Source of the DNA: Burkholderiales bacterium 67-32
Lineage (GTDB): Bacteria; Pseudomonadota; Gammaproteobacteria; Burkholderiales; Burkholderiaceae_B
Length of the DNA: 64,000 nucleotides
Reading direction: 5' to 3'
Assembly: GCA_001898625.1 (NCBI GenBank)
Contig: MKUP01000004.1
Span: forward strand, 62,001 to 126,000
Positions 43,920-53,538 of this stretch are shown in pieces; within the stretch, counting starts at the first letter, position 1, and each line of letters opens with the position of its first letter. The notes beneath the pieces were generated by a model, which ran no database searches, was not told where the DNA came from, and saw only the letters and a list, made by a program, of their open reading frames with translations. The translations under genes and the position numbers were made by a program.

Positions 43920-44001
43920 CATCACACTGCATTTTCACCCCTTTTTCCGCATCATTCCGGCGCCTAGGATAACGCCTTCCCTTGCTTTTCGGACGACGAT
44001 C

Positions 44002-45405
44002 GTGCGGTATCCCTGCCCCAACATTCCCCTCTCCCCCGCGCCCGCGCGGCAGGCATCGGCCGACCCCCTGCCGCTGGCCGCGCTGGCGGTAGGCTTCATC
44101 ATGGCCATGCTCGACGTCACCGTGGTCAACGTGGCGCTGAGCGACATCGCGCGCAGCCTGGAGGTCTCCCTGTCGGGCCTGGTCTGGGTGATCGACGGCT
44201 ATACGCTGGCCTTCGCCGCCATGCTGCTGGTCGGCGGTGCGCTGGCCGACCGCCTGGGCGCCCGCGCCGTGTATCTGGCGGGACTGGCCGTCTTCACGCT
44301 GGCCTCGGTGGCGTGCGGCCTGGCCCAGGACGGCCTGGCGCTGGTCGGCGCGCGCCTGGCGCAAGGCGTGGGCGCTTCCCTGTTCGTGCCCAGTTCGCTC
44401 AGCCTGCTGGTCCACACCTACGCCGACGAACGCATCCGGGCACGGATGGTGGCGCTCTGGTCGGCCATCGTCACGCTGTCGGTCGCGGCCGGCCCCCTGG
44501 TGGGCGGGCTGCTGATCGCGCATTTCGGCTGGCGCAGCGTCTTCCTGATCAACGTTCCCATCGGCATCGCCGGCGCGCTGCTTACCCTGAAGCTGGTGCG
44601 GCCCGCTCCCGCCCGGCCGCGCGCGCTGAACCCGGCCAGCCAATCGCTGGGCATCACGGCGCTGGCGGCCCTGTGCTACGCGCTCATCCAGGGCCCCGAG
44701 CGGGGTTGGACCGCGCCCCCCATCCTGCTGGCGGCGGCCCTGGCCCTGGCGGCCGGTGCCCTGCTGGCCTGGCGCGAGCAACGCGCCGCCTCGCCGCTGG
44801 TGCCCCGGCAACTGCTGGCCGCGCCGCGCTTCCTGCCCGCCAACGCCCTGGGATCGCTGGCCAGCTTCGCGGTATACGGCCAGTTGTTCCTGCTCAGCCT
44901 CTACCTGCAGCGGGCACGCGGCGCCGGGCCGCTGGACACCGGTCTCCAATTGATGCCGCTGATGCTCATCCTGGTGCTGGGCAACCTGCTGTCTGGCCGG
45001 CTTTCCAGCCGGCGCGGCACGCGCTTCCCGATGCTGGCCGGCGCCGGCCTAGCCACGCTCGCCACGGCGGTGGCCGCTGTCGATAGCCTGGCGCTGCCCT
45101 ACTGGCTGCTGATGGCGCTGCTGGTCTGCGGCAACCTGGGCGCGGCCATCGCCATCCCCGCCATGACCGCGACCGTGATGCAGGCCGGCGGCAAGGAACA
45201 CGCCAACAGCGCCGCGGCCATCCTGAACGCCAACCGGCAGATCGGCACGCTGCTGGGCGTCGCCGTCATGGGCAGCCTGTTGCATGGGTTGCCCGACTGG
45301 ACGGACAGCCTGCCGGCGGGCCTGGCCGTGGTCGCCGCGGCCTATGGCGCGGCCTGGCTGATCGTCCTGCGTACACGGGAAGCACAGCATCCCGTCCCGC
45401 GCTGA
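44002..45405 (+). CDS. MFS multidrug transporter, DHA2 (EmrB/QacA) family
   Basis: 467 aa, about fourteen membrane spans as in the DHA2 group of drug:H+ antiporters. Motif D1/A regions: ALAVGFIMAMLDVTVVNVALSDIA (span 1, with the family LDxTVVNVALP-like signature), WVIDGYTLAFAAMLL, GALADRLGARAVYLAGL, and the antiporter motif C near LSVAAGPLVGGLL. The start GTG at 44002 is tentative; the upstream ribosome site is weak. Divergent from a LysR gene that may sense its substrates. Confidence 0.9.
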   Translation: MRYPCPNIPLSPAPARQASADPLPLAALAVGFIMAMLDVTVVNVALSDIARSLEVSLSGLVWVIDGYTLAFAAMLLVGGALADRLGARAVYLAGLAVFTLASVACGLAQDGLALVGARLAQGVGASLFVPSSLSLLVHTYADERIRARMVALWSAIVTLSVAAGPLVGGLLIAHFGWRSVFLINVPIGIAGALLTLKLVRPAPARPRALNPASQSLGITALAALCYALIQGPERGWTAPPILLAAALALAAGALLAWREQRAASPLVPRQLLAAPRFLPANALGSLASFAVYGQLFLLSLYLQRARGAGPLDTGLQLMPLMLILVLGNLLSGRLSSRRGTRFPMLAGAGLATLATAVAAVDSLALPYWLLMALLVCGNLGAAIAIPAMTATVMQAGGKEHANSAAAILNANRQIGTLLGVAVMGSLLHGLPDWTDSLPAGLAVVAAAYGAAWLIVLRTREAQHPVPR

Positions 45406-45414
45406 AGCGGCCGC

Positions 45415-46437
45415 TCAGGGAGCCTGGTCGCCACGCAGCGACCCCGCGCTGACCAGCCGGCGATTGGCCGCGTAGTCATCCCGCACCGCCACGCGGAAAT
45501 CCTCCACGCTGCCCGCGGCGGGCAGGTTGTAGGCGCTTTCGAGCCGTTCGGCCAGCGTTCCGCCCGCCAGCGCGCGATGCACCGCGGCATTGATGCTCTC
45601 CTGTACCGGCCGGGGCGTGCCGGCGGGCGCGAACAAGCCGAACAACGACATCAGATTGGCCTGGGGATAGCCCAGCTCCTCCAGAGTCGGCACACCGGGC
45701 AGCGCGCCCAGCCTGGCGGGCGCGCCCACCGCCAGCGCCTTCAGCCGCCCCGTCCGCACATAATCCAGTTGCAGCGCCGCGACGTTGGTCGACAGCACCT
45801 CGAAGCGCCCGCTGAGCGCGTCGTTCAATTGCGGCCCGCCGCCATGATAGGGAATGTGGGTGATACGCGCGCCGCTTGCCGCGGCCACCTGCGCCATCAC
45901 CATGTGGCCGGTCGTGGCGACGCCCGAACTGGCCCAGCGGATCGCCCCGGGCCGGCGCCGCGCCTCGTCCACCAGATCGGCGAAATCGCCGCCGGTGAAG
46001 GCCGGCGTGCCGGCCACCAGCACCGGCGTGCGCATGACGGCGGCAACGGGCGCGATCTCCCGCAGGGGGTCATGGTCGGCCGACGGCCGGCTCAACAAGG
46101 GATTGAGCGTGAGCGGCGTCAACGCGGAAAAGGCCAGGGTATGGCCGTCGGGCGCCGCGCGCGCCACGGTCTCCATCCCCACGCTTCCACCCGCGCCGCC
46201 CTTGTTCTCGACCCAGGCCGGCACACCGAGGTCCCGCGACAACTCCTCGGCCAAGATGCGTGCGATGGTGTCGCTCACGCCGCCGGGCGGATAGACGACC
46301 ACCAGCCGGATGGCCCGCGTCGGCCAGGCCCGTCCGTCCGCCGCCGCGCCGGCACGCGGGCCCGCCCCGGCCAGCGGCAGGACGGCCGCGGCCAGCAGGA
46401 CGCGGCGGCGCGCCGCCCGGACGTGCGCGGCCGTCAT
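45415..46437 (-). CDS. Bug-family receptor
   Basis: 340 aa. Signal region ARRRVLLAAAVLPLAG has RRR, compatible with Tat. Motifs: PTRAIRLVVVYPPGGVSDTIARI, ENKGGAGGSVG, APDGHTL, HIPYHGGGPQLNDAL (the usual PYKG is PYHG). The ATG overlaps the LysR stop as ATGA, so regulator and receptor form a two-gene operon. No permease adjoins. Confidence 0.9.
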   Translation of the reverse strand: MTAAHVRAARRRVLLAAAVLPLAGAGPRAGAAADGRAWPTRAIRLVVVYPPGGVSDTIARILAEELSRDLGVPAWVENKGGAGGSVGMETVARAAPDGHTLAFSALTPLTLNPLLSRPSADHDPLREIAPVAAVMRTPVLVAGTPAFTGGDFADLVDEARRRPGAIRWASSGVATTGHMVMAQVAAASGARITHIPYHGGGPQLNDALSGRFEVLSTNVAALQLDYVRTGRLKALAVGAPARLGALPGVPTLEELGYPQANLMSLFGLFAPAGTPRPVQESINAAVHRALAGGTLAERLESAYNLPAAGSVEDFRVAVRDDYAANRRLVSAGSLRGDQAP

Positions 46438-47348
46438 CGCGCCGCCGCCAGCCGCCGTGCCAGGGCGGCGAAGTGCTGCGCCGGCAGGTTGTCCTCGCCG
46501 CGGCGGGACACCAGCGTCAGCGGCGCATCCAGCCGTTCGGCCCGCGCCAGCGGCAGATAGGTCACGGCATGCGCGTGCGCGCCGCTGATGGACTTGGGCA
46601 CGACCGACACGCCCGCTCCCGCCGCCACCAGATTCAGATTGGTCATCATGCGATCGACCTCGGCGGCGATGCGTGGCCGCAACCCCTGGCTTTCGCACAG
46701 CGCGAGCAGGTTGGCGTACAGGCCCGGCGCGCCCGGCTGGCGCACGAGAATGATCTTCTCCTGGCACAACTCGGCCAGCGAAATCGCCCGGGGGCGGCTC
46801 GTCTGCCGGTCCCGGGCGAGCGGGTGATCGCACGGCACGGCGGCCACCGCGGGTTCGGTCAGCAGGGTTTCGAACACCAGTCCGTCGGGCCGCGACACCG
46901 GCACGCGCAGCAGGCCGCAATGCAGGCGTCCGGCGGCGATGGCGGCGGTCAGTCCCGCGGCGTTGTCCTCGTGAATATCCAGCTCCACGCCCGGATAGTC
47001 TCGACGATAGACGCGCAGCGCCTCCGGCGTGAACGCGTGCGCGGCGGCCGAGCTGGTGAAACCCACGGCCAGCAGCCCTTCCTGGCCGTTGGCCACGCGC
47101 GCCATGCGCTGGCGCATCTGCGCATAGCCTTCCAGCAGGTTCTCGGCCTCGCGCAGGAAGTGCCGGCCGGCGTCGGTCAAGGCCACGCCCCGCGGGTGAC
47201 GGCGCAGCAGTTCCACCCCCAGCTCGCGCTCCAGCGCCTTGATCTGCTGGCTGAGCGGGGGCTGCTGGATGCCGAGCTGCTCGGCGGCGCGCGTCATGTG
47301 ACCGGTCTCGGCAACCGTGACGAAGTAACGCAGGTGGCGCAAGTCCAT
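46434..47348 (-). CDS. LysR-family transcriptional regulator
   Basis: 304 aa. HTH: MDLRHLRYFVTVAETGHMTRAAEQLGIQQPPLSQQIKALE, the BenM/CatM-type opening. Effector domain from about 90 (LLAVGFTSSAAAHAFTPEALRVYR), like BenM/HcaR aromatic-acid regulators. The upstream sequence is AAAAAAT directly before the ATG with a TATATA four bases further up and no ribosome site, so it may be translated from a leaderless mRNA. It is divergent from the tannase-like gene. Confidence 0.92.
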   Translation of the reverse strand: MDLRHLRYFVTVAETGHMTRAAEQLGIQQPPLSQQIKALERELGVELLRRHPRGVALTDAGRHFLREAENLLEGYAQMRQRMARVANGQEGLLAVGFTSSAAAHAFTPEALRVYRRDYPGVELDIHEDNAAGLTAAIAAGRLHCGLLRVPVSRPDGLVFETLLTEPAVAAVPCDHPLARDRQTSRPRAISLAELCQEKIILVRQPGAPGLYANLLALCESQGLRPRIAAEVDRMMTNLNLVAAGAGVSVVPKSISGAHAHAVTYLPLARAERLDAPLTLVSRRGEDNLPAQHFAALARRLAAAR

Positions 47349-47383
47349 ATTTTTTATATATCGAGTCTCCGCTTTTATTGTAT

Positions 47384-47413
47384 TTGACGTACCGAGCGGC
47401 ACGCTCGCATCAT
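47384..47413 (+). promoter_or_regulatory. Possible promoter for the tannase-like gene
   Basis: TTGACG (47384-47389) and CATCAT (47408-47413) are 18 bases apart, about 50 bases ahead of the tannase-like ATG, in the region shared with the divergent LysR gene. The -10 match is only four of six. Confidence 0.35.
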
Positions 47414-47464
47414 CCCGCCGTGCACGCGCCCCGTCTCGAGAGGGCCGGCCATGGAGACGATACG

Positions 47465-50140
47465 ATGACCGCACCCCGCCCCTTTCCCGCCCTGCCCCTG
47501 CTGCTTGCCGCTCTCGCGGCCCTGGCCGGTTGCGGCGGCGGCGATGGCGACTCGCCCGCCGGCAATCCGCCCGAAGAACCCCCGGCCGCCTCCGGCCCGC
47601 CCTATGCACCCGCGCTGGCCTGCGCCTCTCTGTCCGCACGCGGCTTTTCCCCGGCCCAGCTGACACTGCCCTCGGGCGGCGCGACGGTATCTGAAGCGGT
47701 GGACGTCGCCGCCGATGCCGAAGGCAACGGCCTGGGCGCCTACTGCCGCATCCGCGGCGTCATCAAGCCGGTGAACGCCGGTTCGCCCGACATCAATTTT
47801 GCCCTGAACCTGCCGCTGCGCTGGAACGGCAAGACCATCCACTTCGGCGGCGGCGGCTTCAACGGCCGGCTCATCGACGGCACCGAGACCATACGCTTCG
47901 GCCCCGCCGACAAACCCGCCCCGCTGGCCCTGGGCTATGCCACCTACGGCGACGACTCCGGCCACCAGAGCGGCAGCATCACCGACGGCAAGTTCGCCGC
48001 CGACGACGAGGCCCTGTCCAACTACGGCGGCCAATCGCTGAAAAAGACCCGCGACGTCGCCGCGCAACTGGTAAGAGCCTACTACGACATGGCGCCCAAG
48101 CACGCCTATTTCCTGGGCACCTCCACCGGCGGCCGCGACGCGCTGGCGCACATCCAGCGCTGGCCCACGGACTACGACGGCGTCGTCGCCAACGAGCCCG
48201 CGCTCAATTACTCCGGCACGCGCCTGTCCAACGTCGCGCTCGGCCGCGCCCTGTACGCCAACGGCGGAGCCGGCTGGCTCAACGTGGCCAAGACGCTGAT
48301 GGTGCAGAACACGGTCAAGCAGGCCTGCGACAAATTGGACGGCGCGGTCGACGGCATCGTCAGCAACGTGGAAAGCTGCCGGCTGCTGAACGCCTCCAAC
48401 CTGGCGGCCATGCGCTGCCCCTCGGGCAGCGACGAAGGCGATCACTGCCTGTCCGCCGCGCAACTGGCCACGATCCGCACACTCGAGGCACCGCTGGAAT
48501 TCTCCGCCTACCGGCTCGCCAACGGCGTCGAACGCGCGGGCGGCTACAACATCCTGGAAGGCGCGCTGGTGGCCGGCCCCTACACCTCGCGGGACCTGGG
48601 CACGCGCCGCGCGCCCGGCAACCCGGCGACCTCGGCCGATGCCAACATGTACGTGACGGGCGACCAGTGGGTCAAGTATTTCGTCACCCGCTCGGCCACC
48701 TTCGACACGCTGGGCTTCGACCCGCAGAACCCCGGCTCGTATACCGAGCGCGTGCAAGCCGTGTCCGCGATCACCGACGCCACCGATCCCGACCTGCGCC
48801 TCTTCCTGTCCCGCGGCGGCAAGCTCATCATGCTGCACGGCCTGGCCGACGAAGTCATCAGCCCCAACTCCACCATCGACTACTACCAGCGCGTGGTGGC
48901 TACCGTGGGGCAGGAAGCCGTGGACCGGGGCGTGCGCTTCTATACCGTTCCCGGCATGGGCCACGGCACCGGCGTATTCATTCCCAACTGGGATTCGCTG
49001 GCCGCGCTGGAAGGCTGGGTGGAGCAAGGCCTGCCCCCGGGCACGCCGGTGGCGGTCGACGCGGTGGCCGGGACCTACGGCCGCACGCGGCCCCTGTGCC
49101 AGTACCCCGCCTGGCCCAAGTACCGTGGCAGCGGCAGCCAGGACGCCGCCGTCAACTACAGTTGCGTGCAGGAAACGGGCGACCCGCTGGCCTGCCCCAA
49201 TCTGCCCGCCGCGGTCACCCGCTACAAGGGCGGTAACACGCAGGGAGAAGAGCTGACCGTGACCGTGGACCCCGGCTCGATGCGCTACACCGTCACGATC
49301 GACGCGAGCGTGCAGCGCGCGGCCGGCACCGTGCGCGAGGGCAGCCTGCGCGCGCAATCGACCTGCACCTACACCAGCGACGAGGGCGGCGCGGCCTTTG
49401 CATTCGCCGCCGGCGGCGTGCTGCAGGGCGGTGTGCTGCCGGCTTCGGGCGGTGGCTTCGCGCCGCTGCTGGCCTTCGCCACCACGTTCGAGAACACGGG
49501 TTCGCCCACGGTCTTCAATCCGGTCGCCGACATCTACAACCTGATCGGCGTCCATCATGGCGCGGGTGGGACGCCCACGGCCTACAAGGCCTCGGGCCGG
49601 CTGCGCAACGCCGGCACCTTCCAACTGTGCCGGGATCCGGCCACCGGCGGCTTCATGACCTACGACGCCGCGTGCACGTCCACCGCCAAGGGATACATCA
49701 CCTACAACGCCGGACGCGGGGCCTTCGATCTGCTGGCGACACCGCCCGCCAATCCCGCCACCACCACCGGCGGCACCCCCGCGGGGTCCATGGTGATCGG
49801 GCTGGTCAATGGCAATGCGGTACCGCTGCAACTGGTGCGGGAGTCGGCCACCAGCTACGGCATGCGCCTGTATGCGCTGCAACAGTCGCTGGCTTCCGGC
49901 GCGGCCGACGGGGTCTACACCGTCGCCGGCACCGGTGCGCGCAATCTCGAAGCCACCCTGTCCGGCGCCACGCTGGACCTGGACGGCGGCACGATGGCCG
50001 TGGCCTACGACACCCCGGTACCGGGCGTCGCCCAGGCCGGCGCGTCGGGCAGCGACCATTTCCTCTTCACCCACGGTATCCTGGGCTACGCCTCGGGCAC
50101 GGGATCGACCGCCATCTTCGCCACTGGAGTCCGCCATTGA
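47465..50140 (+). CDS. Tannase/feruloyl esterase-family lipoprotein with C-terminal extension
   Basis: 891 aa. Lipobox ALAGC (Cys23). The catalytic domain (about 50-550) has the serine motif LGTSTGGRDA (Ser220), the acid in HGLADE (Asp462) and the base in PGMGHG (His500), plus a lid with the LDGAVDGIVSN calcium-loop-like segment (291-301). Canonical members have a Cys before the Ser and another after the His that form a disulfide (CS-D-HC motif); both are replaced here (Thr219, Gly501). A 300-residue C-terminal region with beta-rich Gly/Thr sequence is not part of the usual family. Probably an extracytoplasmic ester hydrolase of plant-type phenolic esters; substrate unknown. Confidence 0.9.
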   Translation: MTAPRPFPALPLLLAALAALAGCGGGDGDSPAGNPPEEPPAASGPPYAPALACASLSARGFSPAQLTLPSGGATVSEAVDVAADAEGNGLGAYCRIRGVIKPVNAGSPDINFALNLPLRWNGKTIHFGGGGFNGRLIDGTETIRFGPADKPAPLALGYATYGDDSGHQSGSITDGKFAADDEALSNYGGQSLKKTRDVAAQLVRAYYDMAPKHAYFLGTSTGGRDALAHIQRWPTDYDGVVANEPALNYSGTRLSNVALGRALYANGGAGWLNVAKTLMVQNTVKQACDKLDGAVDGIVSNVESCRLLNASNLAAMRCPSGSDEGDHCLSAAQLATIRTLEAPLEFSAYRLANGVERAGGYNILEGALVAGPYTSRDLGTRRAPGNPATSADANMYVTGDQWVKYFVTRSATFDTLGFDPQNPGSYTERVQAVSAITDATDPDLRLFLSRGGKLIMLHGLADEVISPNSTIDYYQRVVATVGQEAVDRGVRFYTVPGMGHGTGVFIPNWDSLAALEGWVEQGLPPGTPVAVDAVAGTYGRTRPLCQYPAWPKYRGSGSQDAAVNYSCVQETGDPLACPNLPAAVTRYKGGNTQGEELTVTVDPGSMRYTVTIDASVQRAAGTVREGSLRAQSTCTYTSDEGGAAFAFAAGGVLQGGVLPASGGGFAPLLAFATTFENTGSPTVFNPVADIYNLIGVHHGAGGTPTAYKASGRLRNAGTFQLCRDPATGGFMTYDAACTSTAKGYITYNAGRGAFDLLATPPANPATTTGGTPAGSMVIGLVNGNAVPLQLVRESATSYGMRLYALQQSLASGAADGVYTVAGTGARNLEATLSGATLDLDGGTMAVAYDTPVPGVAQAGASGSDHFLFTHGILGYASGTGSTAIFATGVRH

Positions 50141-51471
50141 AAACCCTGACCCGACTCTCCCTGCTGGCCGCGCTGGCCCTCGGCGCCGCCACGGCCCACG
50201 CCGCCTCCGATCGCGCGCGGCCCGCCCCCTGCCCCAAGGACGTCCCGACCGACGCGCGTTGCTATAACGGGCAGGACAGCGAAGGGGCCTACTACTGGAT
50301 CGCGATTCCCCGCGACTGGAACCGGGTGCTGGTCATGCACGCCCACGGCGGTCCCGATCTCGGTCCGTCCACCCTGAAACGCAGCCAGGCAGACCTGACC
50401 CGCTGGGCGGTGACCGTGAAGGCGGGCTATGCCTGGGCCGGCTCGTCCTACCGCCGCGGCGGCTATGGCGTGACCATGGCGGCCGAGGACACCGAGCGTC
50501 TACGGCGCCTGTTCGTGCGGCAATTCGGCCAGCCTCGCCGCACCCTGCTGCACGGGCAGAGCTACGGCGGCGGCGTCGCCTCCAAGGCGGCCGAGCTGTA
50601 TGGCACCATCGAAGGCCGGCCCGGCCCCTACGATGCCGTGCTGCTGACCAGCGGCGTGCTGGGCGGCGGCAACACCGCCTACGACTTCCGCCTGGACCTG
50701 CGCGTGGTCTACCAATACGTCTGCCGCAACCATCCGCGCCCCGACGAACCGCAATACCCGCTGTGGATGGGCCTGCCCAAGGATTCCACGCTGACCCGCG
50801 CGGACCTGGCCGCGCGCATCAAGGCATGCACGGGCGTCGGCATGCCGGCCGCGCAGCGCAGCCCCGAACAGGCAGCCCGGCTCAAGACCATCCTGTCGGT
50901 GGTGAAGATTCCCGAACGCACCTTCGTGTCCAACATGAACTGGGCCACCTGGCTGTTCCGGGACCTGACGCAGGAACGGCTGGACGGCCGCAATCCCTTC
51001 GGCAACGAGAAAGTGGTGTACGGCGGCTCGGCGGACGACGCCGCGCTGAACGCCGGCGTGGCCCGCTACCGGGCGGATCCGCTGGCCGTGGGGCGGCTCA
51101 TGGTGGACAGCACGCCCACGGGCAGGCTCGCGATGCCCGTGCTGACCCTGCACGCCATCCACGATCCGACGGCCTTCGTCGAACTCGAATCGGCCTACCG
51201 CGAAATCGTCGACCGCGCGGGCAGCGGCGACCGGTTGGTGCAGACCTTCTCGGACGACGCCGAGCACAGTTACCTGAGCGAGCCCCAGTATCCCGCCGTG
51301 TTCACCGCGCTGATGGACTGGGTGGACAAGGGGGAGAAGCCGACGCCCGAGAAAGTGGCGCGGCTCTGCAAGGGCTATGAACGGGACTACGGCCACGGCG
51401 GCAAACAGACCTGCCGCATCCAGGTCGGCTACCAGCCGCCGCCGCTGTCCTCCCGGGTCCCGCCGCGCTAG
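50137..51471 (+). CDS. Secreted alpha/beta hydrolase
   Basis: 444 aa. Signal peptide (MKTLTRLSLLAALALG, cleaved near AHAA). Nucleophile elbow LLHGQSYGGG (Ser142), HAHGGPD as oxyanion region (68-74), and a late DDAEHSY supplying the His. The start is TTG, overlapping the tannase-like stop as TTGA (four bases), so it is translated by coupling. It ends convergent with a Bug gene, overlapping by four bases. Likely a second esterase of the same two-gene operon; substrate not known. Confidence 0.87.
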   Translation: MKTLTRLSLLAALALGAATAHAASDRARPAPCPKDVPTDARCYNGQDSEGAYYWIAIPRDWNRVLVMHAHGGPDLGPSTLKRSQADLTRWAVTVKAGYAWAGSSYRRGGYGVTMAAEDTERLRRLFVRQFGQPRRTLLHGQSYGGGVASKAAELYGTIEGRPGPYDAVLLTSGVLGGGNTAYDFRLDLRVVYQYVCRNHPRPDEPQYPLWMGLPKDSTLTRADLAARIKACTGVGMPAAQRSPEQAARLKTILSVVKIPERTFVSNMNWATWLFRDLTQERLDGRNPFGNEKVVYGGSADDAALNAGVARYRADPLAVGRLMVDSTPTGRLAMPVLTLHAIHDPTAFVELESAYREIVDRAGSGDRLVQTFSDDAEHSYLSEPQYPAVFTALMDWVDKGEKPTPEKVARLCKGYERDYGHGGKQTCRIQVGYQPPPLSSRVPPR

Positions 51472-52439
51472 GGTTCGATGCCCAGGCTGCGGATGAACGG
51501 CACCCAGGTCGCGCGCTCGTTCTTCTCGAACGCCAGGGCCTGGGCCGGCGTGGAAGGCGCGATGATCTCGGCCGTCTGGCGCTGGGCGAACTGGACGACC
51601 TGCGGGTCGGCCAGGACACGGTTCAGCCCCGCGTTGAGCCTGGCGACGATCGCGGCGGGCGTACCCGCCGGGGCGAACACGTTGTTCCACGTGTAGCCCT
51701 TGAAAGCCGGCAAACCGGCCTGGGCGAACGTCGGGACATTGGGTGTCGAGGCGCCGCGCCGGTCGATGCCGTTGGCCAGCACCTTGACCTTCCCCTGCTC
51801 CACCAGGCCCGCCATGCTGGGCAGCGTCACCAGCATCATGTCGACCCGGCCCGCGGCCAGGTCGGCGGCGGCCACGGCCGCGCCCTTGTAGGGCACGTGC
51901 ATCAGGTCGATACCCGCGGCGCGCGCGAACGCGGCACCGGCGATGTGGTTGATCGAGCCCACTCCGCTGGACGAATACGTCATCGACTGCGAGCGTCCCT
52001 TGGCTGCTTTGACCAGATCGGCCAGCGAACCCGGACCACCCGTCGGCACCGCCAGCGCCAGCGGCGTGCGCGAGACCAGGCCGATGGGCATCAGGTCACG
52101 CTCCACGTCGAACGGCAGTGATTTCTGCAGCCCGACGTTCATGACCAACTGCGAGCTGGTCCCGAAGCCCAGGGTATAGCCATCGGGCGCCGCCTTGGCG
52201 ACATAGTCGGTGCCGACCACGCCGCCCGCGCCAGGTTTGTTCTCGACGATCACCGGCTGGCCCAGTTCGCCGTACAGGGTCTTGGCCAGTTCCCTGGCCA
52301 TCGCGTCGTTCACGCTGCCCGGCCCGAACGCCACGATGAGCCGGATCGGCCGCGCCGGATAGGCCGGCTCCTGCGCCCGCAGCGCGGGCGACGTGGACAA
52401 CATGGCCGTCCCCAGGACGGCAAGCAGAATGGTCCGCAT
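51468..52439 (-). CDS. Bug-family receptor
   Basis: 323 aa. Signal peptide ends near ALRAQ. Motifs: PARPIRLIVAFGPGSVND (GPGSVND in place of the usual PPGGxxD), ENKPGAGGVVGT, APDGYTL, HVPYKGAAVAAADLA. AGGAG six bases before ATG. Nine bases after the stop of the next Bug gene upstream, so both receptors are co-transcribed. The variant ligand loop suggests a different ligand from its neighbour. It overlaps the end of the convergent hydrolase gene by four bases. Confidence 0.92.
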   Translation of the reverse strand: MRTILLAVLGTAMLSTSPALRAQEPAYPARPIRLIVAFGPGSVNDAMARELAKTLYGELGQPVIVENKPGAGGVVGTDYVAKAAPDGYTLGFGTSSQLVMNVGLQKSLPFDVERDLMPIGLVSRTPLALAVPTGGPGSLADLVKAAKGRSQSMTYSSSGVGSINHIAGAAFARAAGIDLMHVPYKGAAVAAADLAAGRVDMMLVTLPSMAGLVEQGKVKVLANGIDRRGASTPNVPTFAQAGLPAFKGYTWNNVFAPAGTPAAIVARLNAGLNRVLADPQVVQFAQRQTAEIIAPSTPAQALAFEKNERATWVPFIRSLGIEP

Positions 52440-52448
52440 ATCGATCTC

Positions 52449-53438
52449 CTATTCGGGCAGGATGCCCAGTTCCCGGATGGTGCGCCCCCAGCGGTCCTTG
52501 TCCTCGGCCAGGGCGGTCTTGAACGCGGCCGACGACATGCCTGGATACTCCAAGCCCATCGAGTCGAGCTGGCGTTCGACCTCGGGCAGGCGCATGACGC
52601 GGTCGAGTTCCCGCCACAGCGTCTCCCGGATCTCGGGCGCGAGGCCCCGGGGCCCGAGCACGCCGTACCAGTTGACCACGCGGAACCCGCGCACCGTCTC
52701 GCCCACCGTGGGGACATCGGGCAGCACACGGGCGCGCTTGTCCTCGGTCACCGCCAGTATCCGCAGCTTGCCGGCACGCACGTGCGGCAACAGCAGCGAG
52801 CTGCCGCCCGCGAACAACTGGGTCTCGCCCTGCAGGAGCGAGGTCACGGCCGGGCCGCCGCCCTTGTACGGTACGTGCAACAGGTCGATGCCGACCGTGC
52901 TTGCCAGCGAGGCCAGGGCCAGGTGATTGATGCTGCCTATGCCGCCCGAGCCATAGGTGATCCTGCCGGGATTCGCGCGCGCATGCGCGATCAGGTCCGA
53001 CAGGCTGCGGAACGGCGACGAGGCGGGCACGGCGATCGCGGTGGTCGCATAGACCAGCATGCACACCGGCTCGAAGGACGCCACCGGGTCGAACGGCAAC
53101 TGCTTGTACAGCGCGCCGGCCATCGCATGCGTAGACACGCCGCCCATCTCCAGCGTGTAGCCGTCGGCGGGCGCGCGGGCGACGGCCGCCGCCCCTATCG
53201 TTCCACCCGCCCCGGGAAGATTCTCGACCACGACGGCCTGCCCCGCGGACGGAAAGAGCTGCTTGCCCACCAGGCGCGCGAGGATGTCGGTGGTGCCGCC
53301 CGCCGCGAACGACGAGATCAGCCGCACCGGACGGCCCGGATAGCCGGGGGCCGCGCCGGTGGCGGCGACAACCGGGCGCAGCATCGAGCCGGCGGCGAGC
53401 GCCAGCATGGCGCGTCGGGATAAGGTGCAAGTCCCCAT
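52449..53438 (-). CDS. Bug-family receptor
   Basis: 329 aa. N-terminus LSRRAMLALAAGSML looks like a Tat signal. Motifs: PGRPVRLISSFAAGGTTD, VVENLPGAGGTIGAAA, APADGYTL, HVPYKGGGPAVTSLL. I chose the ATG at 53438, six bases after GGAG; an ATG seven codons earlier lacks a ribosome site. Divergent from the IclR gene and likely controlled by the palindrome at 53539. Confidence 0.92.
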   Translation of the reverse strand: MGTCTLSRRAMLALAAGSMLRPVVAATGAAPGYPGRPVRLISSFAAGGTTDILARLVGKQLFPSAGQAVVVENLPGAGGTIGAAAVARAPADGYTLEMGGVSTHAMAGALYKQLPFDPVASFEPVCMLVYATTAIAVPASSPFRSLSDLIAHARANPGRITYGSGGIGSINHLALASLASTVGIDLLHVPYKGGGPAVTSLLQGETQLFAGGSSLLLPHVRAGKLRILAVTEDKRARVLPDVPTVGETVRGFRVVNWYGVLGPRGLAPEIRETLWRELDRVMRLPEVERQLDSMGLEYPGMSSAAFKTALAEDKDRWGRTIRELGILPE

Positions 53439-53538
53439 CGGGTCTCCTTCATTCTTCATGGTCGCGCCCCTCTGGGGGGGTCGCCGGGGCGCAGTATAGG
53501 AGCGCCCCCGGCCGCCGAAGCCACTCCGCGCGCGTGCA

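Noticed and set aside
47375-50137. A 920-codon open frame opposite the tannase-like gene
   Set aside because: The plus strand has a lipobox and catalytic triad; the minus frame is an Ala/Gly/Arg-rich shadow.
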